From assembly GCA_016710365.1 (NCBI GenBank), contig JADJVW010000030.1:1-64000 (forward strand): a DNA stretch of 64,000 bases, written 5' to 3'. Both the position numbers and the translations under genes were made by a program. Shown here piece after piece: positions 48,223-58,838 of the stretch; within the stretch, counting starts at the first letter, position 1, and each line of letters starts with the position of its first letter. The notes under the pieces were generated by a model. The model made no database searches and was not told the DNA's origin. It saw only the letters and a list, made by a program, of their open reading frames with translations. This DNA comes from Candidatus Caldilinea saccharophila. GTDB lineage: Bacteria > Chloroflexota > Anaerolineae > Caldilineales > Caldilineaceae.

Positions 48223-48707
48223 ATGACGGCATTTATGCTGGCGTTATTGGTGGGTGTGCTCTTTGCTTGTGGCGCGTATATGGTCATGCTGCGCGGGCAG
48301 ATCAAGCTCGTGCTGGGGCTTGGGTTGATCACCCACGCGGTCAACCTGGCGCTCTTTGGCACGGGACGGCTGACGCGCGGCGCGCCGCCGATCTTGCCGC
48401 ATGAGGGTGAGATGACGGCTGCCATGGCGAGCCAGTTTGCCGACCCGCTGCCACAGGCGCTGATCCTGACCGCCATTGTCATCAGCTTTGGCGTGACTGC
48501 GTTTATCGTCGTGTTGATCTATCGTCGCGACGCGTTGACAGGCAGCGACCTGGCGCCTGGTGAACTGGCGATGGTAATCAACACCTCCGATCCGTTTGCT
48601 GCATTTGATCTGCGCGCTACGCTGCCCGAAGCCGCCGATGATTACGACATTTTGCAATATGAACTGGACGAAGTCTATAACCGTCCCAACCCAGAGGTAG
48701 CGCACGA

Positions 48708-48711
<4 letters not shown>
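48223..48711 (+). CDS. mrpC: Mrp antiporter subunit C
   Basis: A 162-residue NuoK-like membrane protein. Three helices are visible: LALLVGVLFACGAYMVMLRG, KLVLGLGLITHAVNLALFGT and PQALILTAIVISFGVTAFIV, followed by a longer acidic tail than usual (DDYDILQYELDEVYN). ATG at 48223 is chosen because GGAG lies 7 bases upstream and the first helix starts at once; an in-frame ATG at 48163 would add 20 hydrophilic residues. The stop overlaps the mrpD start (ATGA). Confidence 0.9.
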
Positions 48712-50324
<1,613 letters not shown>

Positions 50325-50328
50325 CACA

Positions 50329-50820
50329 ATGAATACCCGCAATGTCTTCTTGATGAACCTGTTATTGGCGGTGCTGTGGGCAGCGCTTCACGCCGACCTG
50401 AGCGTCACGACGTTCATCATTGGCTTTCTGTTTGGCTTCCTGTTGTTGTCGGTTGCGCACCGCGGCTATGGCGCTACGGTAGTTGGCGTGGCCGGGTTTA
50501 TTCTGTTTCTCATCCGCGCCATTATCGTCAGCAGCATTCAAGTGGCTGGTTACGTGCTGGCGCCCACGCTGCGCCTCGATCAGGGTATCATCGAGATCCC
50601 TTTGGAGGCGCGCAGTGACCTGGAGATTGCCATCCTCGCCAGTTCGATCACATTGACGCCTGGCACCTTGAGCGTCGATGTCGGACGATCCTCGACGGGC
50701 CAGCGCGTGCTCTACGTGCACAATCTGGTCATGGGCGATGCTGATGCAGTGCGCAACTCTATCAAAATTGATTTTGAACGTCGCATTCTGCGCGTGACGC
50801 GAGGAGGCATGACCGGATGA
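50329..50820 (+). CDS. mrpE: Mrp antiporter subunit E
   Basis: A 163-residue protein with two N-terminal membrane hairpins (NLLLAVLWAALHADLSVTTF, GVAGFILFLIRAIIVSSIQV) and the conserved cytoplasmic domain ILASSITLTPGTLSVDVG with RVLYVHNL. ATG at 50329 follows GGGAG with 9 bases spacing. The stop overlaps mrpF (ATGA). Confidence 0.92.
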   Translation: MNTRNVFLMNLLLAVLWAALHADLSVTTFIIGFLFGFLLLSVAHRGYGATVVGVAGFILFLIRAIIVSSIQVAGYVLAPTLRLDQGIIEIPLEARSDLEIAILASSITLTPGTLSVDVGRSSTGQRVLYVHNLVMGDADAVRNSIKIDFERRILRVTRGGMTG

Positions 50821-51107
50821 ACATGGAAAACTGGATCGACGTCACCCTCGTCATCTTGGCGATTTCTTTGTTGGTCTGCTTTGTTCGTTTGTATATTGGC
50901 CCCAACCCGCCCAACCGCGCGGTTGCGTTCGACACGATCGCCATTCATGCGGTGGGCGTCTTTGCCTTGCTCTCCATGCGCAACGACGCACCGGAATTGT
51001 TGGACGCGGCCATCGTCACTGCTGTGCTCGGCTTTGTTGGCACGATGATGTTTGCACGCTATATTGAGAAATCCAATCTGCAGGATTGGGAATCGGACGA
51101 GGAGTAG
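50817..51107 (+). CDS. mrpF: Mrp antiporter subunit F
   Basis: A 96-residue, three-helix protein: DVTLVILAISLLVCFVRLYI, the conserved GPNPPNRAVAFDTI loop (with the buried Asp) and DAAIVTAVLGFVGTMMFARY, then an acidic end. Starts on the mrpE stop codon. Confidence 0.92.
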   Translation: MNMENWIDVTLVILAISLLVCFVRLYIGPNPPNRAVAFDTIAIHAVGVFALLSMRNDAPELLDAAIVTAVLGFVGTMMFARYIEKSNLQDWESDEE

Positions 51108-51114
51108 CCGGGCT

Positions 51115-51502
51115 ATGACCACGGGGCAAATTGCGATTATCGTGCTGATTTTGTTGGGCGCCGGCTTTATGCTGATCAGCGCCATCGGCATTGTGCGCCT
51201 TCCCGATGTATTCTCGCGTATGCACGCGGCCGGCAAGGCATCGACGGTCGGCATCAGTTGCCTGCTGCTGGGCGCCGGCTTCTTTTTTCTGGATGAATTC
51301 CTCTTTTACCGCATGATCGTGTTGATCGCTGATCTTTGCGACCGCGCCGATTTCGACGACGGCGTTGGCAAGAGCGGTCTATAACAACGAACCTTCCCTG
51401 CGCAAGCAACTCAGGCATGATGAAATGGCTGGGCCCATTGCAGAGACTATCAGTGCACCGCCGGCTGACGGCAGCGACGCCATCCTGACAACGCTGCCTT
51501 GA
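51115..51502 (+). pseudogene. mrpG: Mrp antiporter subunit G, frameshifted at the 3' end
   Basis: Three-helix subunit: AIIVLILLGAGFMLISAIGI, VRLPDVFSRMHAAGKAST, GISCLLLGAGFFFLDEFLFY. As written it stops at 51384 after IADLCDRADFDDGVGKSGL. One base fewer near 51330 (GCTGATCTTTGCG) restores the family sequence IFATAPISTTALARAVYNNE and a natural stop at 51502. The total is one base over a multiple of three. The other six subunits are intact, so a sequence error is likely; otherwise the complex would lack the last helix of MrpG. Confidence 0.88.
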
Positions 51503-51620
51503 CGATTACCCGTCTTGACTGTTACCCGTCTTGACTGTTACCCGTCTTGACTGTTACCCGTCTTGACTGTTACCCGTCTTGACTGTTACCCGTCTTGACT
51601 GTTACCCGCCCTGACTGTTA
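51503..51620. repeat. 16-bp tandem repeat (about seven copies)
   Basis: The unit GTTACCCGTCTTGACT is repeated without gaps from about 51507 to 51614; the last copy is degenerate (GTTACCCGCCCTGACT). It begins immediately at the end of mrpG. No spacers, so not CRISPR. Confidence 0.9.
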
Positions 51621-51669
51621 CATTGACCTCCAATACAGTTGCTTGAGCCATCATTTTGTCTATCATCGG

Positions 51670-51708
51670 CTCAGAGACCGGGTTTCCATGCGAAACTCGG
51701 TCTCTGAG
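51670..51708. terminator. Strong hairpin before the PatB-like gene
   Basis: CTCAGAGACCGGGTTT (51670-51685) and AAACTCGGTCTCTGAG (51693-51708) pair over 16 positions (one mismatch) around a 7-base loop. It could end the mrp transcript or control the lyase gene that starts 21 bases later; compare 6786-6818. Confidence 0.5.
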
Positions 51709-51729
51709 TTTTCAGGAGCAAACCTACCT

Positions 51730-52929
51730 ATGTCTTCCAATCTTGAGTCTTCCACTTTTGGGTCTTTTAACTTTGATATTCCGGTTGAGCGGAGGGGCAC
51801 GGACAGCGGGAAGTGGGGCTGGTTTGGCGAGGATGTGCTGCCTATGTGGGTCGCCGACATGGACTTTGCCTCGCCGCAGCCGATCATCGATGCCTTGCAG
51901 CGCCGCGTGCAGCATGGCGTCTTTGGCTACGGCATGGATTCCAACGCGCTCAAACAGACGATCGTCGAGCGCATGGCGCGACTCTACGCCTGGACGATCC
52001 AGCCCGACGACATTGTGATGCTGTCGGGGCTGGTAAGCGGCCTCAACATCGTCAGCCGCGCGGTGGGTGAACCGGGCGACGGCGTGCTGATTAACACGCC
52101 CGTCTATGGCCCATTCTTGACCGCGCCCGTTAACCAGCAGCGCTCGCTGCAATCGGCGCCGCTGGAAGTCGCCAAACAAGGCCGCCGCCTGCACTACACG
52201 CTGAACATGCCGGGGTTGGCCGCAGCAATCCAGCCCACGACCCGGCTGTTCCTGCTCTGCAACCCACATAACCCGGTGGGGCGCGCCTTCACACGCGGCG
52301 AACTCACCGAGATCGCCGCCTTTTGCGAAAATCACGACTTGGTGATTTGTTCGGACGAGATTCACTGCGATTTGCTGCTTGGCGGGACGCGCCACATCCC
52401 CATCGCCAGTCTGTCGCCGGAGATCGCACAGCGCACCATCACCCTGATGGCGCCGAGCAAGAGCTTCAATGTGCCTGGCCTGGGCGCCAGCTTTGCGATC
52501 GTGCAGAACGCGGCGTTGCGCAAGCAGTTGGAGGCGAGCATGGCCGGCATCGTCCCGCACGTCAATATCCTGGGCGTCGTGGCGGCGGAGGCGGCCTACG
52601 CCGATTGCGATGATTGGCTGCAGGCGCTGCAAGCCTATCTGACAGCCAATCGCGACTACGCCGTACAATTCGTGGAAGATCGTCTGCCCGGCGTCGCTAC
52701 GACCAGCCCAGAGGCGACCTACCTGTTGTGGCTCGATCTCCGTGCGACCGGACTTGGCGAAAAGCCGGCCGATCACCTGCTCAAGACGGCGAAGCTTGCC
52801 GTCAACGATGGCGCCTGGTTTGGTGAGGGCGGCGAAGGCTTTGTACGCGTGAATTTTGGCTGCCCGCGCAGCACATTAACGGATGGGCTGACGCGCATCG
52901 AAGCTGCCTTGAAGTTAGAAAATGATTGA
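51730..52929 (+). CDS. MalY/PatB-type PLP-dependent C-S lyase/aminotransferase
   Basis: A 399-residue fold-type I PLP enzyme of the MalY/PatB branch, usually a cystathionine beta-lyase or cysteine-S-conjugate lyase. Seen: VLPMWVADMDFASPQPIIDA (the family opening), LLCNPHNPVGRAFTRGEL, CSDEIHCDLLLGG (Asp contacting the PLP ring) and the Schiff-base lysine in LMAPSKSFNVPGLGASFAI; the C-terminal arginine region is VRVNFGCPRSTL. The ATG at 51730 follows AGGAG with 12-base spacing. Stands alone between mrp and the signalling cluster. Confidence 0.9.
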   Translation: MSSNLESSTFGSFNFDIPVERRGTDSGKWGWFGEDVLPMWVADMDFASPQPIIDALQRRVQHGVFGYGMDSNALKQTIVERMARLYAWTIQPDDIVMLSGLVSGLNIVSRAVGEPGDGVLINTPVYGPFLTAPVNQQRSLQSAPLEVAKQGRRLHYTLNMPGLAAAIQPTTRLFLLCNPHNPVGRAFTRGELTEIAAFCENHDLVICSDEIHCDLLLGGTRHIPIASLSPEIAQRTITLMAPSKSFNVPGLGASFAIVQNAALRKQLEASMAGIVPHVNILGVVAAEAAYADCDDWLQALQAYLTANRDYAVQFVEDRLPGVATTSPEATYLLWLDLRATGLGEKPADHLLKTAKLAVNDGAWFGEGGEGFVRVNFGCPRSTLTDGLTRIEAALKLEND

Positions 52930-53031
52930 CCGCCGTGCGATTTCGTTTTACAATAAACGAAACTGACCAGTAAATAGGTGGAGACCCGACGACTGAACGA
53001 CGTAACCTGCGTAAGCAGGTGAGGATCATCG

Positions 53032-54949
53032 ATGCCCCTTTCTATCCGATGGCCGCATCATCCGACCAGGATGAGCGACCTCATCGACCCGGAGACGCTG
53101 GCTGTCCTCATTTCTGGCTCGTGCGCGCGCTTGGGGCGCGCGCTCACGGTGCTCGATTACGACAAGGGCGCGGGGGCGATTGCCCGGATCGACCCGTTGC
53201 TGCCCTGGCAGAACTTCGCAGCGTTCTGCCAATTGCTCCGCAATGAAACCCGTGTACGTGGTGGCAACGCTGCCTGCGAAGCGTGCGATCAGGAACGTGC
53301 ACGCAGCGTCGCCATCAACGGTGACGACCGTGCTTGTGGCGCTGCCGCCGGCTATCGCTGTCACATGGGGTTGACCGATTTCTCACAAGTGATCTGCGTC
53401 GATGAGCTACCGGTTGCTGTGCTGCTGGCAGGTCAATTTGCCGCGCCTCAGAAAAAGGATGAAGTGCGCCATCTTGTGCAGCGAATTGCAAAGGGCGCGC
53501 GGTCGGAAATTCAATTGCTTGACGATGGGGTGGAAGGCGAACTCCTGCAGCGGGTCGACCAAATTGACCCTCCATCCCCCGACTTTGCGGCGCGCTTCAG
53601 CCGCGAGGCCGAACGGCTACAGACGATGGCGGCCGCGCATTATCATCGCCAGAAGGTCGAATACGAAAATGAGTTTCTGGACAAATTGCGCAAAGCGCGG
53701 CGTTTCGCCGATGTCACAACCTTGCAGGAGATCAGCGGTGAAGCTGAACGGCTGCTGCGCATGGTGCAGGAGCATTGCGGCATCCGGTACATCGTTTTGT
53801 TTTGCAGTGTTGGCGAGCGCGATACGGTGCTCACCCCACTTGCCCAGGTCGGCTTCCAGATCGAAACCGGCGCCGAAGCGCTTGAGCTTCCCCATTTCAA
53901 CTGGACCAAGTCTGGTTTATCTAAAATCGATGACGCCGAAGGCTACTGGTACATCGACCGCAAGGAACCGGCCTTTGCGCGCGGGGTGCGCGGCGATCAT
54001 ACGAGCAGCCTGAATAGCGCCGCGTGCGCGCTGGCGCTGATGCTGGGAAATGGACACCGCATGGTGGTGCTTTTCGGGCCTTTTGCGGAGCTAACGGATC
54101 CGCGCAAAGAAAGCGAATTCCTCTTTAATCTGAGCCGCATTATTGGGTGGGGCGTCTATGCGCAGGTGCAGGCGTTGCGACTGCGTGAGGAGCGGGAGCG
54201 CGCACAGGCCACGACTATGCTGTTACAGCACCGGCTCAAGACTGCACTGACGCCGATTGCAACCCATATCGGGCGCGCGAAACTGCAATTGGAAAAGCGC
54301 CACTATGACACTTCACTGCGCACCGTGGTCGAGCAGATCAAGGCGGCGCACGACCTCAGCCTGCAACTGGGGCGCGCCGCGCGCGAAACTGCGCGGTCCG
54401 CGGTGGTCATGGTGGAGCGCGATGACCTCAAGTTTGCCATGTATCCGCTTTCGGTGCTGGTCGCCAACTGCGGAGGGCTTTGTCAGACAAGCCGAGGCGC
54501 GCGCGGAACTGAGCATCGAAGCCACCATTGAGCAGTTGCCCTACGCCGAGGTCGACATTGCGCGGCTGACGATCGCCATCAGCAATCTGCTCGACAACGC
54601 CGTCAAATATTCATTCCCCACCACGCGCATCCAGGTGCTGGCCGTGCCGCCCAATGCCACGGATCGTCATCATGCCACCATCCTGGTGCAAGATATGGGC
54701 GACCCGATCCCGCCCGATAAGATGGCGCTCATTTTCGAGCGAGGCAAGCGTGGGCTGGCCGAAGTCAAAATGGGCAGGATCCCCGGCACCGGCTACGGGC
54801 TGTGGGAGGCGCGCGCCATTGTGGAGGCGCACGGCGGCTCGCTTGAGGTGAAGTGCACTGAGACAAATTTTCATTTACGTCAGGGGCGCGCGTATCGCGT
54901 CAATTTTGCGGTGCGGATTCCTCTGCGCCAGAAAAACCTTGCCACGTAA
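53032..54949 (+). pseudogene. PocR-domain sensor histidine kinase, frameshifted
   Basis: Cytoplasmic sensor. The N-terminal PocR ligand-binding domain (about residues 15-170) has the family cysteines (GNAACEACDQERA, CGAAAGYRCHMG) and DFSQVICVDELPVAVLLAGQ. A middle GAF-like region follows, then a helical stretch with LLQHRLKTALTPIATHIGRA (His as likely phosphoacceptor) and a HATPase: ISNLLDNAVKYS, VQDMGDPIPPD and GTGYGLWEARAIVEAHGG. The frame breaks near 54470 (CTGCGGAGGGC); total is one base over a multiple of three, giving 638 residues if repaired. GAGG precedes the ATG. First gene of the signalling cluster. Confidence 0.85.
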
Positions 54950-54972
54950 CGGTTGATGCGGACGGAGTGTAA

Positions 54973-55410
54973 ATGATGGGTCATCGGATTCTGCTCTTTG
55001 ACGACGATTATCTCAGCATGGAGCCGTTGAAAGAGGCGATCGAGGACTATGGCTACACGGTCGTGCTGACGGCCGCGCAGGAAATTCTGGATCAACTTAC
55101 CGTCGAACGGTTCGACCTGATCAGCGTCGATTTTATGATCCACCCCGAGACGCCGGCGCTGGAAGGAGAAGGCGTCATTGCCAACGTCCACTATCCAGGC
55201 GTAAGCTGGCAAGAAACCGGGCTGGAGTTCTTGCGCCGTCTGCGTCGCGGCGACTATGAGGGCATTGACGGCCAAGGCACAGCCAGGACGACGCCCGCCA
55301 TCATTCTTTCCGCCACGGCCGACCCCGACGAAACCTACGATGCGCAGGTCATCTTTGAAAAGCCGTTCGCTTTGGACGAGGTCATCACGGCGCTGGAGAC
55401 TCTGTTGTAA
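54973..55410 (+). CDS. Stand-alone response regulator receiver protein
   Basis: A 145-residue single-domain receiver. The acidic pocket is ILLFDDDYLS, the phosphoacceptor Asp lies in DLISVDFMIHP, the Ser/Thr switch in AIILSATADP and the conserved Lys in VIFEKPFALDEV. A loop of about 25 residues after the phospho-Asp (EGEGVIANVHYPGVSWQETG) is longer than usual. There is no output domain, so it probably relays phosphate between the kinases on either side or binds a protein target. 23 bases after the PocR kinase. Confidence 0.88.
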   Translation: MMGHRILLFDDDYLSMEPLKEAIEDYGYTVVLTAAQEILDQLTVERFDLISVDFMIHPETPALEGEGVIANVHYPGVSWQETGLEFLRRLRRGDYEGIDGQGTARTTPAIILSATADPDETYDAQVIFEKPFALDEVITALETLL

Positions 55411-55449
55411 AGATAAATTGCGCGCACAAGGCGCGAGGATACTTGGTTC

Positions 55450-58400
55450 ATGAGCACACGCGGCCCCTCCTTTCTCAGCGATCTCGAACGCAATGCACGT
55501 AAATATGAGAATTTGCTGCGCGCTTTACGCCACACAAATGAAATTGCGCACGAGATCGAACGCGCCGCCCAGTTCACCATCGCCGATATTTTGGCGCGGC
55601 TGCTGCCACACTACGTCACCGCCATCGAGGCGCAGCGCGGTTTCGTCGCGCGCCGATCCGCCAGGGGACAGCGCGGCAGAGCTTTTGACGTCATCACCGT
55701 CGAACCGGCAAACCAGGCTGCCTATAGCGTGATGACGTCGGCGCGGCTCGAAAAGATGGTCGGTGACGGCGGCGCTCGCATTCTTTCCACCCACGAGCGC
55801 GCGGGCGTGATCCCGGAGCTGCGTGGCTTCGAGGCGCGCTCGGCCGTGCTTGCCTCTTTCCGTGCGCTGGACTATGTTTATCTGGTAGGTCTGCTCGACA
55901 AGGTGGAGGCGGACAAATATCCCTTTCTGGCCGCCGACCGCCGCGTGTTGGAGAATCTGCTCAGCCTGCTGGCGCTTGGCGTGCGCAGCGTCGAACGCCG
56001 TCAACGCGAGTTGCAGATCATCCAGGAGATCAGCGAGCGCATCGTCGACAGCGGGGCGCAGACGAGCGGCGACGGCATCTGGCAGATGATCGCGCGCAAT
56101 GTCGCCGACGTCAGCAGCGCGCAGGTGGTTGGCATCTATGCCTACAACGCCGACCGCCAGCAACTGGAGCCACGCTGCATCTGGGACAATGCGCAAATGG
56201 CCGTCATCGGCGCCGGCGCACCGCTGGCGCGCGAGAGCGCCAGTCTCAACGGCGCCGTGGCCCGCACGTTGACGCCACGCTACCTGCCGGACGTTGAAGC
56301 CAGCCCGGATCTGTTCCTGGCCACCGCCGCGGAGACAGGCGTGCGCGCCGCCTATTGCGCGCCGCTCGTCAGCCGCCAGGAACTGGTGGGAACGCTCTAT
56401 GTGGCAAGTGTGCAGCCGGACGGCATCGCGCTTGATCAGCGCGACGCCGTCGACCGGCTGGCGCCGCATGTAGCCATCGCCCTGCACAACGCGCTGCTGC
56501 TAGATCGTGACCGCCGCGCGCTTCAGATCGACGAGGATGTGATCAGGATTCAACAGGCGATTGCCGACGTGCTGCAAGAGGAGAAGCAGGCCGAGCAGAT
56601 CCGCGATGTCCTGCTGCAATTTTTCCCAGCGCAGAGTGATTTCTTTGTGGCGGGCTACAATGCTGACACCCGTGAGATTCGCCTGCGCATTGTCTACGAA
56701 CACGGGGAACTGGTTCAAAATTTAGACAACCACCCACGCTATCGTCCGCGCCATGACGGCGAGCGTCGCGGTCTGTTCGACTATATGCTGAGCCACAAAG
56801 CGTCGCTGTTGGATGTCCCCGATTTTGCCGCCTGGCCGGATGTACAAGAGATCGAAGACGACTTCAAAGCCGATGTGCAATGCTGTCTGATCAAAACGTT
56901 GGAACATGAGGGACAATTGACCGGTTGGGTGGGCTTCCGCAGCTATACCCAGCCGGCAAGCTTCAATGAGCGCCATCGCATCCTGCTGGAGATGACCGCG
57001 CCGCACATTGCCGTCGTGCAGCGCAACGCGCAGCTTTACGATCAGCGCATCCGCGAGCGGGAGGTTGTGAGTGAATTTCAGACTGCCATTACGAAGTTGA
57101 GCCAAACTGAAAAAGAAGAGATCGAGGATGTCAGCGCGGGAGTGCGCAAGGCGCTGCGTTCCCTGGGTCTATACACCGGTGATTTCTATATTGCGCTATA
57201 TGATGAGCAACGCCAGCAGGTACGCGTGCCGGTTTGTTATGAACACGGCGTGCATTTAGATGCTGATACGCGCAACGCGCATCCCGTTTACCGCTCGCGC
57301 ACGCTCGACAGGCGCAACGGGCTGGTCGAGTGGATTTTGCGCAACGACCAGCCTGTGCTGGCGCGCACGCGCCGTGAGGTGGAAGCGTGGCGAGATAAGG
57401 GTGTGACCGACCTGCCCGAAGCTGCGTGTTGCTGGTTGGGCGTGCCCATGCGGATGCGTAACCGGCTGATGGGGGTGATGGCGCTGCGCAGCTCCACCGC
57501 AGAGCATGTGTTCACAGAAGCGCATATCCCGCTTTTTCTCACCATCGCCAACCAGGCCGCGATCACCATCGACAATGCGCGGCTTTTTCAGCAATTGGAC
57601 AAACAGCACGTGGGGCTGCTGCGCGCGGGCCAGGCCATTGCCGCGGCTAGTAACGAGCTGGAGGATGTGCTGAATATCATTCTGGAGCAGGCCGTGCGGA
57701 TGACCGACAGCCATCTAGGGGTGATTTACGGCATCGAAGGCGAGTCGCTTGTCTTGCGCGCCGTATGGCCGGCGCGAGAAATGGAACGGATGCGCGGCTT
57801 ATACAACCAGATCCCGCTCACCGCACCTGGCGTGATGGCGCGTGCCGTGCGCGAACGTCGCGCCCAACTGATTGCCGATGTGAGTGAGACAAGTGAATAT
57901 CTGGACATCTCCAATGGCGTGACGCGTTCCGAGCTGGCAGTGGCTTTGATTCGCGGCGCTGCCAGCACCGGCGAAGTGCTTGGCGTGCTCAATGTCGAGC
58001 ACCGCGAGGTCGGCGGATTGGATGACACCCATCGGCGCCAGTTGATCTCCCTGTCCAATCTTGCCATTGCCGCCCTGCAAAGTGCAGAAAGGACGGTCGA
58101 GCGTCGCCGTCTGCACACTATCGCCGTCATGGGCGTCTTTGGCGCGGATGTGATTCACGATGTCAAACAGGAAATCAGCACCATCCGCTGGGCCGTCGAT
58201 CGGCTGCGGGATCGCCATGATTTAGACGCCGCCGCGCTCAGCGATCTGGGCGAAATCGACGAGGCCGCCGCACGGATGCGGGTGCCCGACCTGTCTACGA
58301 CTGAACGCTCCCTGGGCGCGGCAGGGGCATCGCCTGTTCTGACCTGGGTGGACAGCACCGTTGCCGACGAGGTAGCCTTCTTCCGTAAGCGCACGGCCAT

Positions 58401-58821
58401 CGACGTCGAGCTTGACCAGAGGTGCGACGACATCCAGGCGCGCATTCACGAGGAATGGCTGCGCCGGTTGATCCGGCATTATTTGAAGAATGCCCAGAAA
58501 CATCTGACCAGCACGCGCAAGCCGCATATTGTGGTGCGCACGCGCGTCGACGATGCCATGATGACTGTCTATGTCGAGGATAATGGGCCTGGCGTGCGGG
58601 AGAACATTCGCCCGCAGCTTTTCGACTGGGAGATCGTCCATGAGAATGGCCCGCCTGGCCGCGGTTTGCTGCTGGTGTCGCTAGTGGCCGAGGCGCACGG
58701 CGGCCGCGCCTGGCTGGTCGGCAGTGAGGTCGGCCACGGCGCCTGTTTTGCCTTTTCGCTGCCGGTTGCACCGACCGTAACACCGGCGCCGGAGGAATTT
58801 GACTCACCGTCATTGCGATAA
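55450..58821 (+). CDS. Large multi-GAF histidine kinase-like protein
   Basis: A 1123-residue soluble protein with five GAF-type sensor domains in a row (roughly residues 15-180, 190-360, 365-545, 550-715 and 720-880). A dimerisation helix carries VIHDVKQEISTIRWAVDRLR (His903), and a HATPase ends it: RHYLKNAQKHLTST (N box), YVEDNGPGVRE (G1), GPPGRGLLLVSLVAEAHGG (G2). No membrane helix, so it senses cytoplasmic ligands, light or redox state. The N box lacks the usual DN pair order (LKNAQKH), so kinase activity should not be taken for granted. It sits between a lone receiver and a receiver-kinase fusion. Confidence 0.88.
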   Translation: MSTRGPSFLSDLERNARKYENLLRALRHTNEIAHEIERAAQFTIADILARLLPHYVTAIEAQRGFVARRSARGQRGRAFDVITVEPANQAAYSVMTSARLEKMVGDGGARILSTHERAGVIPELRGFEARSAVLASFRALDYVYLVGLLDKVEADKYPFLAADRRVLENLLSLLALGVRSVERRQRELQIIQEISERIVDSGAQTSGDGIWQMIARNVADVSSAQVVGIYAYNADRQQLEPRCIWDNAQMAVIGAGAPLARESASLNGAVARTLTPRYLPDVEASPDLFLATAAETGVRAAYCAPLVSRQELVGTLYVASVQPDGIALDQRDAVDRLAPHVAIALHNALLLDRDRRALQIDEDVIRIQQAIADVLQEEKQAEQIRDVLLQFFPAQSDFFVAGYNADTREIRLRIVYEHGELVQNLDNHPRYRPRHDGERRGLFDYMLSHKASLLDVPDFAAWPDVQEIEDDFKADVQCCLIKTLEHEGQLTGWVGFRSYTQPASFNERHRILLEMTAPHIAVVQRNAQLYDQRIREREVVSEFQTAITKLSQTEKEEIEDVSAGVRKALRSLGLYTGDFYIALYDEQRQQVRVPVCYEHGVHLDADTRNAHPVYRSRTLDRRNGLVEWILRNDQPVLARTRREVEAWRDKGVTDLPEAACCWLGVPMRMRNRLMGVMALRSSTAEHVFTEAHIPLFLTIANQAAITIDNARLFQQLDKQHVGLLRAGQAIAAASNELEDVLNIILEQAVRMTDSHLGVIYGIEGESLVLRAVWPAREMERMRGLYNQIPLTAPGVMARAVRERRAQLIADVSETSEYLDISNGVTRSELAVALIRGAASTGEVLGVLNVEHREVGGLDDTHRRQLISLSNLAIAALQSAERTVERRRLHTIAVMGVFGADVIHDVKQEISTIRWAVDRLRDRHDLDAAALSDLGEIDEAAARMRVPDLSTTERSLGAAGASPVLTWVDSTVADEVAFFRKRTAIDVELDQRCDDIQARIHEEWLRRLIRHYLKNAQKHLTSTRKPHIVVRTRVDDAMMTVYVEDNGPGVRENIRPQLFDWEIVHENGPPGRGLLLVSLVAEAHGGRAWLVGSEVGHGACFAFSLPVAPTVTPAPEEFDSPSLR

Positions 58822-58838
58822 TCATTGAGGAGAAAAAT

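Noticed and set aside
51503..51620. Short regular repeats resembling a CRISPR array
   Set aside because: The 16-bp units are contiguous, with no spacers between them, and no cas gene is in the window.
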